Part shown: piece by piece, positions 52,126-60,690 of the stretch | How positions within the stretch are numbered: position 1 is the first letter of the stretch | Layout of the letters: each line of letters starts with the position of its first letter | Source of the DNA: Blastococcus sp. VKM Ac-2987 | GTDB lineage: Bacteria; Actinomycetota; Actinomycetes; Mycobacteriales; Geodermatophilaceae | Direction: 5' to 3' | Assembly: GCF_026967805.1 (NCBI RefSeq) | Contig: NZ_JAPVBG010000001.1 | Location: 573,143-637,142 of the forward strand | DNA length: 64,000 nt | Translations under genes and position numbers: made by a program | Notes under the pieces: generated by a model | Seen by the model: only the letters and a program-made list of their open reading frames with translations | Told to the model about the DNA's origin: nothing | The model's database searches: none

Positions 52126-54168
52126 TCACTGCTGCGCGGCCGGGGCCTCCGCCTCCGGCGCGGCGCCACCGGGCGCCGGCACGGTCACGTCGTCCACGAA
52201 GCAGTAGGCCCAGCTCTCACCGGGCTCGGCCGAGGCGATCAGCGGGTGGTCGTCCGCGGCGGCGTGCCGCCGCGCGTGCCGGCGCGGCGAGGCATCGCAG
52301 CAGCCGACGTACCCGCACCCGAGGCACACGCGCAGGTGCACCCAGTCGGTGCCCTCCCGCAGGCAGCCCACGCAGACCGGGGCCCACGGCACGACCGGCC
52401 GGGAGGTGCTCCCGTGGTCGCAGCCGCTGCCTTCCGGCCACGCGTAGCGGACCACCCGGGTCGTGTCGACGGCGGTCCGCCGGCCGTCCGGGTGCGCCAC
52501 CGCGTGCCCCAGCTCGGAGAGGACGGCACGTTCCAGCGCGTGGCCGGAGATCCGGTCCCGGTCGAGGACGTGGTCGGCGCCGGCGTCCGCCAGCTCGACG
52601 ACGTCGACGGCACCCAGCGGGCGCGCCACGATGGGCGCGCTCGTGACCGCCCGCGCCGCGGTGACCACCCGCACGGCCTGTTCCGGGTCGTCCTCGGCGA
52701 CGACGGCGAGGCGGGCGGCGGGCACCCCGGCCAGCCGCAGGATCTCAACCTTGGTGGGATCCCCTCGCACCACGGTGTGCCCGTCGGCCTCGGCCTGCGC
52801 CGCCCCGTCGGGGTTGAGCGTCGTCATCACCACGCCCACCCCCCGGTCGCGCAGCGTGGCCGCCAACTCCAGGGCGGTGGGCCCCCACCCGATGATCGCC
52901 ACGTGGTCCCGGTGCTCGCCGTCCTCCTCGGGTGCGCCGGGGCCGCCCGCGGTGGCGACAGGTGCGCGGTCGAGCCGGGCCGCCGCCGCGGCCAGCTGCG
53001 GGGTGCCCAGCATGAGCAGCACCGTGGCGGCGACGACGACCTGCGCGCCGTCGTCCGCGAGCCCGAGCGGCGCGAGCCCGGCGGCCGTGCCCACGGTCAG
53101 CAGGACGAAGGAGAACTCGCCGACCTGGGCCAGCAGCAGCCCGGTGGCGGCGGCGGTGCGCCAGCGGATGCCGACGGCGGTGGCGGCGACGGCGGTGGTC
53201 AGCGTCTTGAGCACCAGGGCGCCGGCGGCGGCGCCCAGCACGAGCGGCAGGTTGGCCAGCATGAAGCCGACGTCGAGCAGCATTCCGACGGAGACGAAGA
53301 AGACCGCGCTGAACACGATCTGCAGCGGCAGCACCTCGGCGAGCGCCTGCGTGCTGGCCCGGCTCTCGCTCACCACCAGGCCGGCGAGGAAGGCCCCGAG
53401 CGAAACGCTCACGCCGGCGAGCGCGGTCAGGTAGGCGGTGCCGAAGCAGACGGCGACGATCGCGAGCAGGAACACCTCGGGCGAGCAGGTGCGGGCGACG
53501 ACGTCCAGCACGGCGGGCATGACCCGGCGGGCCAGCACCAGGACGGCGACGATGACCCCCACCGCGGTGAGGACGGCCCACAGCAGCGCACCGCCGGCCG
53601 AGCCGCCGCCCTCCGCGGTCGGGCCGAGCAGCGGCACGACCAGCACCATCGCCACCACCGCGAGGTCCTGGGCGATCAGCACGGAGAGCGCCAGCCGGCC
53701 GCGGACGGCGGAGTTCTCCCGCCGCTCCCCCAGCAACTTGAGCACGATCGCCGTCGACGACAGGGCCAGCAGGAACCCGGTGAACAGCCCGTCCCGCCAG
53801 TTGCCGCCGAGGGCGAGGGTCACCCCCAGCCCGGCGCCGGTGGCCAGCACCAGCTGCAGCCCGCCGGCGACGGCGATCCACGTCCAGACGCGAGCGAGCC
53901 GCTCCAGCGAGAACTCGATGCCGATGGTGAACAGCAGCAGGATCACGCCGATGTCCGCCGCGGCCTCGACGGCCTCGCTGCTGTCGACGACGCCGAACTG
54001 CGCGGGGCCGATGAGGACGCCGGCCACCAGGAACCCGACGATCGGCACCACCCGGACGCGGGCGGTGAGGTAGCCGATGACCGCTGCCGCGACGACGAGG
54101 GCGGCGGTGGGCGCCAGGTAGCCGGGCATCTCGCCGGCCGCGATGACGAGGTCTGCCTGGGGCGACAT
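52126..54168 (-). CDS. CPA2-family cation:proton antiporter with TrkA-N and UBP-type zinc finger
   Basis: This 680-residue protein has about 12 helices of the CPA2/KefB type in residues 10-400 (for example YLAPTAALVVAAAVIGYLTA, GVILLLFTIGIEFSLERLAR, FVSVGMLLDVGF). A Rossmann-like RCK/TrkA-N domain follows (VAIIGWGPTALELAATLRDR). The C-terminal zinc finger of the UBP type reads CDHGSTSRPVVPWAPVCVGC, CLGCGYVGCCD and HARRHAAADDHPL. The antiporter-RCK part suggests K+ or Na+ exchange for H+. The zinc finger, which in eukaryotes binds ubiquitin tails, is an unusual appendage here. The ATG at 54168 was chosen as the start of the family-like sequence. Confidence 0.9.
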   Translation of the reverse strand: MSPQADLVIAAGEMPGYLAPTAALVVAAAVIGYLTARVRVVPIVGFLVAGVLIGPAQFGVVDSSEAVEAAADIGVILLLFTIGIEFSLERLARVWTWIAVAGGLQLVLATGAGLGVTLALGGNWRDGLFTGFLLALSSTAIVLKLLGERRENSAVRGRLALSVLIAQDLAVVAMVLVVPLLGPTAEGGGSAGGALLWAVLTAVGVIVAVLVLARRVMPAVLDVVARTCSPEVFLLAIVAVCFGTAYLTALAGVSVSLGAFLAGLVVSESRASTQALAEVLPLQIVFSAVFFVSVGMLLDVGFMLANLPLVLGAAAGALVLKTLTTAVAATAVGIRWRTAAATGLLLAQVGEFSFVLLTVGTAAGLAPLGLADDGAQVVVAATVLLMLGTPQLAAAAARLDRAPVATAGGPGAPEEDGEHRDHVAIIGWGPTALELAATLRDRGVGVVMTTLNPDGAAQAEADGHTVVRGDPTKVEILRLAGVPAARLAVVAEDDPEQAVRVVTAARAVTSAPIVARPLGAVDVVELADAGADHVLDRDRISGHALERAVLSELGHAVAHPDGRRTAVDTTRVVRYAWPEGSGCDHGSTSRPVVPWAPVCVGCLREGTDWVHLRVCLGCGYVGCCDASPRRHARRHAAADDHPLIASAEPGESWAYCFVDDVTVPAPGGAAPEAEAPAAQQ

Positions 54169-54314
54169 GCCGACATCATGCGCGCCGCCCCGGGGCCTCC
54201 CAAGGCCGCGCCCGCCTGATCGGGCGGCCGCAGGAATCGGCGGGCCGCGCAGGCGTTGGACAGCGACGAGCGACGCGCTGGATGCTGTCCGGCAGCCGGC
54301 GGAGAGGAACCCCG

Positions 54315-55862
54315 ATGACTGCGCCAACCCCTGCCGGCACGGGCCTGCGCATGGGCACGGCCCGGGGACGCTGGGTCCTCCTCGCGACCGTGCTGGGCTC
54401 GGGCGTGGCCATGCTGGACGCCACCGTCGTCAACGTGGCCCTGGAGCGGATCGGGTCCGACCTGGACGCGGACTTCTCCGGCCTGCAGTGGACGGTCAAC
54501 GCCTACACGCTGACGCTGGCCGCCCTCATCCTGCTCGGCGGCTCGCTGAGCGACCGCTACGGGCGGCGGCGGATCTTCGTCGTCGGCGTCTGCTGGTTCG
54601 CCGCCGCCTCGCTGCTGTGCGGGCTGGCGCCGAACATCGGCACCCTCGTGGCCGCCCGGGCGCTGCAGGGCATCGGCGGGGCCCTCCTCACCCCGGGCAG
54701 CCTGGCGATCATCTCGGCGTCGTTCTCCGGGCCCGACCGGGCCGCCGCGGTCGGTGCCTGGTCCGGGCTCTCCGGCGTCGCCGCCGCGGTCGGGCCGTTC
54801 GTCGGCGGCTGGCTGGTGGAGTGGAGCTGGCGGGCGGTCTTCCTGATCAACCTGCCGCTGGCGGCGCTGGTGGTCCTGGTGGCCGTGCGGCACGTGCCCG
54901 AGTCGCGCGACCCGGCGGCCGCCCCGCGGCTGGACTGGGCCGGGACCTTGCTGGTCGTCACCGGCCTCGGCGCGCTGACCTACGCGCTCACCGCCGCCGG
55001 CGAGACCGGTGCCGGCGCCAGCACCTGGCTGTGGGGTGCGACCGGGCTGGCAGCCCTGGCCGCCTTCGTCGCCGTGGAGCTGCGGTCGCGGCACCCCCTG
55101 GTGCCCCCGACGCTCTTCGCCGACCGGCAGTTCTCCGCCACCAACGCCGTGACCCTGTTCGTCTACGCCGCGCTCGGTGCGCTGTTCGTGCTGCTGGTCC
55201 TGCACCTGCAGGTGGTCTCCGGGTTCAGCCCGCTGCTGGCGGGCACCGCTCTGCTGCCCGTCACCGTCCTCATGCTGCTGTTCTCCGCCCGCGTCGGGGC
55301 GCTCGCCCAGCGGATCGGGCCGCGCGCCCTGCTCACGGGTGGGCCGCTGGTGGCCGCGGCCGGGGTGCTGCTGATGCTCCGGATCGGTCCGGACGCCTCC
55401 TACCTGCTCGACGTGCTCCCCGCAGCGGTGCTCTTCGGCGCCGGTCTCACGCTGCTGGTCGCCCCGCTCACGGCGACCGTGCTCGACTCCGCCGCGGACC
55501 GCTACGCCGGGGTCGCCTCGGGGGTCAACAACGCCGTCGCCCGCGCGGCGGGCCTGCTCGCCGTCGCGGTCGTCCCGGTCGCGGCCGGGCTAGGTGGCGC
55601 CGACTACTCCGATCCTGAGGTCTTCGCCGACGGCTTCCGGACGGCGATGCTCATCCTCGCCGGGCTGCTGCTGGTCGGCGCGCTGGTGGCCGCCGCGTAC
55701 GTGCGCCGCCCGCTCGGCGACGCCGGACCGGAGACCCCGGCGCGGCCGTCCGGCGCCGGTCGCATGCGGATCGAGGAGTGCCTGCACTGCCCGGTGACCG
55801 GCCCGGCCGTCCACCCTCCGGACGAGGCGCCGGCCCCCGAGCCGCGCCCCGCCTCGTCCTGA
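54315..55862 (+). CDS. MFS drug exporter, DHA2 (EmrB/QacA) family
   Basis: This 515-residue, 14-helix major facilitator has the DHA2 signatures: ATVLGSGVAMLDATVVNVAL (motif D1), GGSLSDRYGRRRIFVVGVC (motif A), ARALQGIGGALLTPGSLAII (motif B) and GPFVGGWLVEWSWRAVFLIN (motif C). The C-terminal tail is Pro-rich and contains a Cys pair in MRIEECLHCPVTG. Proton-driven export of drugs or metabolites is the expected activity. It diverges from the antiporter gene and lies 73 bp before the LuxR regulator on the same strand. Confidence 0.92.
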   Translation: MTAPTPAGTGLRMGTARGRWVLLATVLGSGVAMLDATVVNVALERIGSDLDADFSGLQWTVNAYTLTLAALILLGGSLSDRYGRRRIFVVGVCWFAAASLLCGLAPNIGTLVAARALQGIGGALLTPGSLAIISASFSGPDRAAAVGAWSGLSGVAAAVGPFVGGWLVEWSWRAVFLINLPLAALVVLVAVRHVPESRDPAAAPRLDWAGTLLVVTGLGALTYALTAAGETGAGASTWLWGATGLAALAAFVAVELRSRHPLVPPTLFADRQFSATNAVTLFVYAALGALFVLLVLHLQVVSGFSPLLAGTALLPVTVLMLLFSARVGALAQRIGPRALLTGGPLVAAAGVLLMLRIGPDASYLLDVLPAAVLFGAGLTLLVAPLTATVLDSAADRYAGVASGVNNAVARAAGLLAVAVVPVAAGLGGADYSDPEVFADGFRTAMLILAGLLLVGALVAAAYVRRPLGDAGPETPARPSGAGRMRIEECLHCPVTGPAVHPPDEAPAPEPRPASS

Positions 55863-55935
55863 CGCCCCGCGGCCGACGTCTGCCCGCGCGCGGGAAGCAC
55901 TGTCCGGACCTCCGACCGGGGTGTAGCCAGGAACC

Positions 55936-57669
55936 ATGGACCCTCTCCACCTGGGTCGCTCGGCCGTCGAGCGCCGCGCGTGGGAGGAGGCATGCACCCA
56001 CCTGGCCGCCGCGGACGCCCAGGGCGAGCTCCATGACGCCGAGGACCTGATGCGGCTCGGGCTGAGCGCCCACCTCACCCGCAGGGACGAACTGGCCGAC
56101 AGCGCATGGGAGCGGGCGTACGAGGCGTTCGTCGACCGCGGCGACGTCCTGGCCGCCGCTCGGTGCGCGTTCTGGCTGGGGCTGGTGCTCATCTCGGTCT
56201 GCGGCGCGGAGGCGCGGGGCACCGGCTGGCTCGCCCGGGCGCACCGGGTGCTGGAATCCGCGCCGCGGGACTGCGCCGAGCGGGGTTACCTGCTGCTGCC
56301 CGACGGGCTGCGTGAGCTGGACGTCGGGAACCCGGCCGCGGCACACCGCCTGTTCGCGCGCGCCACCTCGATCGGCCTGCGCTCCGGGGACGCCGACCTG
56401 GCCACGCTCGGCTGCCTCGGGCAGGGCCAGGCGCTCGTCCGGGAGGGCGAGGCGGCCCGCGGGCTGGCGCAGCTCGACGAGGCGATGGTGGCCGTCCAGG
56501 CGGGGCGCGTCTCGCCGGTCGCGACCGGCATCGTGTACTGCGCCGTGATCACCGCCTGCCAGCAGGTGCTCGACCTGCGGCGGGCCCAGCAGTGGACGGC
56601 TGCGCTGAGCAGCTGGTGCGAGGCGCAGGCAGGTCTCGTCCCCTTCCGGGGGCAGTGCCTGGTGCACCGGTCCGAGCTGGCCCAGTGGCGGGGCGACTGG
56701 GCCGAGGCGGTGGCGGAGGCGGACCGCGCCTGCCGCTGGCTGTCGGACCCGCCGGACGCCGCCGCGGGGATGGCCTACTACCAGCGGGCCGAGCTGCACC
56801 GGGTGCGCGGCGAGCACGACGCCGCCGAGGCCGCCTTCCAGCACGCGGTCGCTCTGGGCCACGACCCGCACCCGGGGCTGGCGCTGCTGCGGCTCGCCCA
56901 GGGACGCACGAGCACGGCGGCGGCCGCCATCCGCTGCACCGTCGACCGGTCGTCCTCCGGCCGACGGGACGTCGTGGACGACGTGCGCGCACCCCGGCCG
57001 CGGGCGGAGCTGCTGGCCGCCGCCGTGGAGATCCTGCTGGCCGCAGGGGACGTCGAGGCGGCGCGCAGCACCTGCGTCGAGCTCGACGGCATCGCCGACG
57101 CCATGGGCACCGGCGTCGTCCGCGCCACCGCGGCGCGCGCCCGGGGAGCGGTGTCCCTCGCCGAGGGCCGGTACGGGCCGGCCCTGGAGGACCTGTCGAC
57201 CGCCCTGTCGGGCTGGGCGGTGCTGCCCGCCCCCTACGAGGCGGCCCGGACCCGCGTCCTGATCGGGCGGGCCCTGCGGTCGCTCGGCGACGAGGACACG
57301 GCGGCCATGGAGGTGGCCGCGGCGGAGCGCGTGTTCGCCGCGGTCGGGGCCGCGCCCGACCTCGCGCCCCGGGGATCGGGCGCCCCGGGCGCCGCGGCCG
57401 GGCTGACCCCCCGCGAGCTCGACGTGATCCGCCTGGTCGCGGCGGGGCGCACGAACCGGGAGATCGCCGAGCACCTGGTCATCAGTGACAAGACCGTGGC
57501 GCGGCACCTGCACAACGTCTTCACCAAGCTGGCGCTGCCCAACCGGTCCGCAGCGACCGCCTACGCCTACGAGCACCACCTGGTGCAGCCACCTGCACAG
57601 GATGGTGCAGCCGGCTCCGGGCCGACCTGCACCATCCGGTCGATGCCGGCCGGCCGCCGCCGCTCCTAG
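55936..57669 (+). CDS. LuxR-family regulator with TPR-like N-terminus
   Basis: This 577-residue regulator without an ATPase domain has residues 1-470 as alpha-helical repeats of TPR type (EDLMRLGLSAHLTRRDELAD, RGLAQLDEAMVAVQAG, RAELHRVRGEHDAAEAAFQH). Residues 490-550 are a LuxR HTH (LTPRELDVIRLVAAGRTNRE, SDKTVARHLHNVFTKLALPN). The order matches a common actinobacterial LuxR group. It is followed at 41 bp by an FAD oxidoreductase gene that it may control. An inverted repeat lies in its last codons. Confidence 0.88.
   Translation: MDPLHLGRSAVERRAWEEACTHLAAADAQGELHDAEDLMRLGLSAHLTRRDELADSAWERAYEAFVDRGDVLAAARCAFWLGLVLISVCGAEARGTGWLARAHRVLESAPRDCAERGYLLLPDGLRELDVGNPAAAHRLFARATSIGLRSGDADLATLGCLGQGQALVREGEAARGLAQLDEAMVAVQAGRVSPVATGIVYCAVITACQQVLDLRRAQQWTAALSSWCEAQAGLVPFRGQCLVHRSELAQWRGDWAEAVAEADRACRWLSDPPDAAAGMAYYQRAELHRVRGEHDAAEAAFQHAVALGHDPHPGLALLRLAQGRTSTAAAAIRCTVDRSSSGRRDVVDDVRAPRPRAELLAAAVEILLAAGDVEAARSTCVELDGIADAMGTGVVRATAARARGAVSLAEGRYGPALEDLSTALSGWAVLPAPYEAARTRVLIGRALRSLGDEDTAAMEVAAAERVFAAVGAAPDLAPRGSGAPGAAAGLTPRELDVIRLVAAGRTNREIAEHLVISDKTVARHLHNVFTKLALPNRSAATAYAYEHHLVQPPAQDGAAGSGPTCTIRSMPAGRRRS
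57600..57637 (+). repeat. 11-bp inverted repeat at end of LuxR gene
   Basis: Arms GGATGGTGCAG (57600-57610) and CTGCACCATCC (57627-57637) are separated by 16 nt. The half-site TGCACC/GGTGCA also occurs at 57581-57586. It lies about 75-110 bp before the start of the FAD oxidoreductase gene. It could be an operator for the LuxR protein or an attenuating stem. Confidence 0.4.
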
Positions 57670-57709
57670 CGTGGGCAGACACCACCGCTGCTGCCGCGAG
57701 GAGGATGCC

Positions 57710-59092
57710 GTGACCCGCCTCGGAGAACACGCCGTCGTGCTGGGTGCCGGGATGGCCGGGCTCGTGCACGCCGTGCCGTTGGCCCGCCGTTTCGACCGGG
57801 TCACGCTGGTCGACCGGGACGTGCTGCCCGACGGGAACGTCGACCGCCGGGGCGTGCCGCAGGGCCGGCACATCCACCTGCTGGTGCCCGGCGGACTCAC
57901 CCGGTTGGAACTGCTGCTGCCCGGGATCGTCGAGGACCTCGCCGCGGGCGGCGCCCACGTCATCCCGGCACGGGAGTGGCGCTTCCACATGGGTGGCGGC
58001 CGGCTGGACCTGAGCGACTCCGACCTCCGCATCACCGGGGCCACCCGGCCGCTCATCGAGAATGTCGTCCGCGACCGGGTGCGTGCGCTCGGCGGGGTGG
58101 AGGTGCTCGACGGCTGGGCCGCCCGGGAGCTGCGGACGACCGCCGACCGGACCCGGGTGACCGGGGTGCGGCTGCGGTCCGAGGCGGACCCCACCGAGGA
58201 GCGGGTGCTGGTAGCGGACCTGGTCGTCGACACCACGGGTCGGGGGTCCGGGACGCCGCGCCGGCTGGCCGATCTGGGCTACGCCCCGCCCGCCGAGGAG
58301 CGGCTGAAGGTCGACATCCACTACACGACGCGCCTGTTCCGTCGCGACCCCGCAAGCCTGGGCGGGGACCGCAACGTGCTGGTGGACGTCCCGCCGGACG
58401 GCCGCCGGGGCGGGGTCGCGCTCGCCGTCGAGGAAGGGCGGTGGCTGGTCACCCTCATCGGCATGCTCGGCGAACGCCCTCCGGCGGATCTGGGCGGCTT
58501 CACCGACTACGCGGCCGGCCTCTGGAGCAGCGACCTGCACGACGTCGTCGCCGGCGCCGAGCCGATCGGGGAGGCCACGCGAGCGGCTTTCCCGTCGTTC
58601 ACCCGGCACCGGTACGACCGGCTGCGCCGCCTGCCGGAGGGCTATCTCGTCGCCGGCGACGCGGTCTGCTCCTTCGATCCCCGCTTCGGGCAGGGCATGA
58701 CCGTGGCGATCATCGAGGCCCTGGAACTGGACCGCGTCCTGGACGCGCACGGCCTGGACCGCGTCGGCCTCCGGACGCTGTCGGCGGCGCGGTGGGCCGT
58801 CCAGGACGCGTGGGACCTCGCCACGGGGTCCGACCTCGTGCACCCGGAGGTGGACGGCCCGCGGCCGCTGTCGTGGCGCCTCATCACCGGTTACCTGCAG
58901 CGCCTGCTCCCGGCCGCCCACCACGACCCCGAGGTGGCGGCGGCCTTCATCCGGGTCATCGGGATGCTCACCCGTCCACCGGCGCTCATGCGCCCGCGCC
59001 TGCTCGGGCGGGTCCTGCTGGGTGCCCGCCGGGACGCCGGCCGAGGTGTGACCGGCGCTCCCGCAGAGGACCGGTCCCGCACGAGCGCCTGA
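57710..59092 (+). CDS. FAD-dependent oxidoreductase (geranylgeranyl-reductase/monooxygenase fold)
   Basis: This 460-residue flavoprotein has the dinucleotide fold AVVLGAGMAGLVHAVPLARR, an acidic strand end LVDRD, the DTTGRGSGTPRRLADLG segment, and the second FAD motif YLVAGDAVCSFDPRFGQGM. It belongs to the group of FAD-binding hydroxylase/reductase proteins often annotated as 2-polyprenyl-6-methoxyphenol hydroxylase-like. The GTG at 57710 is preceded by GAGGAGG. The likely regulator is the LuxR gene upstream. A hairpin follows its stop. The substrate is unknown. Confidence 0.88.
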   Translation: MTRLGEHAVVLGAGMAGLVHAVPLARRFDRVTLVDRDVLPDGNVDRRGVPQGRHIHLLVPGGLTRLELLLPGIVEDLAAGGAHVIPAREWRFHMGGGRLDLSDSDLRITGATRPLIENVVRDRVRALGGVEVLDGWAARELRTTADRTRVTGVRLRSEADPTEERVLVADLVVDTTGRGSGTPRRLADLGYAPPAEERLKVDIHYTTRLFRRDPASLGGDRNVLVDVPPDGRRGGVALAVEEGRWLVTLIGMLGERPPADLGGFTDYAAGLWSSDLHDVVAGAEPIGEATRAAFPSFTRHRYDRLRRLPEGYLVAGDAVCSFDPRFGQGMTVAIIEALELDRVLDAHGLDRVGLRTLSAARWAVQDAWDLATGSDLVHPEVDGPRPLSWRLITGYLQRLLPAAHHDPEVAAAFIRVIGMLTRPPALMRPRLLGRVLLGARRDAGRGVTGAPAEDRSRTSA

Positions 59093-59104
59093 CCTGCCCG
59101 GCTG

Positions 59105-59131
59105 CCGTCCGGTGGTGCAGCCACCGGACGG
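59105..59131. terminator. 11-bp-stem hairpin between convergent genes
   Basis: CCGTCCGGTGG (59105-59115) and CCACCGGACGG (59121-59131) form a perfect 11-bp stem with a 5-nt loop, exactly between the convergent stops at 59092 and 59132. Confidence 0.65.
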
Positions 59132-59497
59132 TCAGCGGGGTCGGCGCGCAGCCTTCCGCACCGCCCAGCCGCCGGCCGCATCTGCGGCCCGGCGCCACAC
59201 CGGCTGCCGCTCGCGCTCCAGCCGCGCCAACCGGTCCTCCAGGTCGGCGACCTGGCTGGCGTCCGGGCCGACGACCCGCGGTCGCGCGGCCAGCGTGGCC
59301 AGGCCCTCGGTCAGTCCGGCGACCAGCCCCGCCGCGTCGTCGGGCGCGAGCCGGGCCGTGCCGACGCAGGTCTCGCCGCGCCAGAGACTGAGGTTCACCA
59401 GCCCCCGCTCGACGTGCGCCGAGACGCGGACCGCACGTCCCTCACCACGGGCATCCCACGTCCATCGCCCGTGAACGGGCAGCACCACCGCCGTCAT
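59132..59497 (-). CDS. Hypothetical protein
   Basis: This 121-residue cytoplasmic protein has a beta-rich first half (AVRVSAHVERGLVNLSLWRG, ETCVGTARLAPDDAAGLVAG) and a short coiled-coil (VADLEDRLARLERERQPVWR) with a basic tail. No family is recognised. It begins at an ATG at 59497 and is downstream of the ECF sigma gene region in the opposite sense of the preceding operon. Confidence 0.6.
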   Translation of the reverse strand: MTAVVLPVHGRWTWDARGEGRAVRVSAHVERGLVNLSLWRGETCVGTARLAPDDAAGLVAGLTEGLATLAARPRVVGPDASQVADLEDRLARLERERQPVWRRAADAAGGWAVRKAARRPR

Positions 59498-59569
59498 CGC
59501 CCCAGGCTGGCCTTGCAGCGGTCGGGGGTCAAGCGGACGCGGACCGTGGCGGACCCGGCGACGACCCGC

Positions 59570-60553
59570 TCAGTCGAAGCCCGCGGGCAGCCCGAGCGCG
59601 ACGAACAGCTCGCAGTCGAGGTTGAGGAAGCTGGAGATGTGGGCGACCCGCCCGCCCTCGATCTCCAGCACGTGCAGACCCCAGGGCACGTGACCACCAC
59701 CCTCCGCCGGGCGGTACTGGGCGATGGCGGGCGTGCCGTTGGCCGAGGTCTCGATGAGCCGGGAGCCCTTGCAGCCGGCGCCCGGGCCGGTCATCCAGAC
59801 GCCGATGTCCTCCCGCCCGCGCAGCCACATCTCGAACGGCGGCATGTGCTGCGTGGCGTCCTCGTGCAGCAGCTGCACGAACGCGTCGATGTCGTAGCGC
59901 TCGAAGGCGTCGAGGTAGCGGGCCAGCAGCGCGCGGTCCTCGTCGTCCAGCGTGCGCGGCGCCGGGCGGCCCCCCGCGTCGGCGAGCGTCGCCCGGGCCC
60001 GCTGCAGCGCGCTGTTCACCGAAGCGACGGTGGTGTCGAGCAGCTCGGCCACCTCGTCGGCCTTCCAGCGGAGCACCTCCCGCAGGATCAGCACCGCCCG
60101 CTGCTTCGGCGGCAGGTGCTGCAGGGCGGCGATGAACGCCAGGCGGACCGACTCCCGGGCCACGGCCTGCTCGGCCGGGTCGCCGTCCTCGGGCAGCACC
60201 TGGCGGTCGAGGATCGGCTCCACCCACGCCGTGGTCGGGCGGCGCCCGGCCAGCGACGCCGCCACCGGAGGCGACGGGTTGCCGGCCAGGTCCATCGGCA
60301 GCGCCCGGCGCTGCCGGCCGGAGAGCTGGTCGAGGCAGACGTTGGTGGCGATGCGGTACAGCCAGGAGCGGACCGCCGACCGGCCCTCGAAGTCGGCGAG
60401 CCCCCGCCACGCACGGACCATCGTCTCCTGCACCGCGTCCTCGGCGTCGAAGACCGAGCCGAGCATCCGGTAGCAGTACCCGGTCAGCTCGCGGCGGTGC
60501 TCGAGCAGCCGGGGGTCCAGTTGGTCGGTGGGGCCGATGGCGACGCTGGTCAC
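59570..60553 (-). CDS. ECF sigma factor with C-terminal SnoaL-like domain (SigG/SigX5 type)
   Basis: This 327-residue sigma factor has region 2 (YCYRMLGSVFDAEDAVQETM, SWLYRIATNVCLDQL), region 4 (LQHLPPKQRAVLILREVLRW, TVASVNSALQRARATL) and a C-terminal NTF2/SnoaL-like domain (LARYLDAFERYDIDAFVQLL, GLHVLEIEGGRVAHISSFLN). This layout is that of the SigG/SigJ-like ECF groups, where the SnoaL-like tail replaces an anti-sigma factor. None is encoded nearby. The GTG at 60553 (VTSVAIGPTDQ) was preferred because GAGGGG lies upstream; an ATG at 60601 is the alternative. Confidence 0.9.
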   Translation of the reverse strand: MTSVAIGPTDQLDPRLLEHRRELTGYCYRMLGSVFDAEDAVQETMVRAWRGLADFEGRSAVRSWLYRIATNVCLDQLSGRQRRALPMDLAGNPSPPVAASLAGRRPTTAWVEPILDRQVLPEDGDPAEQAVARESVRLAFIAALQHLPPKQRAVLILREVLRWKADEVAELLDTTVASVNSALQRARATLADAGGRPAPRTLDDEDRALLARYLDAFERYDIDAFVQLLHEDATQHMPPFEMWLRGREDIGVWMTGPGAGCKGSRLIETSANGTPAIAQYRPAEGGGHVPWGLHVLEIEGGRVAHISSFLNLDCELFVALGLPAGFD

Positions 60554-60690
60554 TGGAGAACACCCCTCGGGGTCGGTCGATGTGCGGTCAGCAGACCACA
60601 CCGCACCGACAGAACGGGAGCCCCCGGAGCGATGACCTCCGGTGGCTCCCGGCCCTGCCCGCCGTCGTCGGGCGGGTCGGTGTCAGTGCG

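Noticed and set aside
49807-54219. A 1,470-codon open frame on the plus strand
   Set aside because: It is antisense to helR and the CPA2 antiporter, both with clear motifs. Its product is His/Gln/Gly/Arg-rich low-complexity sequence typical of mirror frames in very GC-rich DNA.
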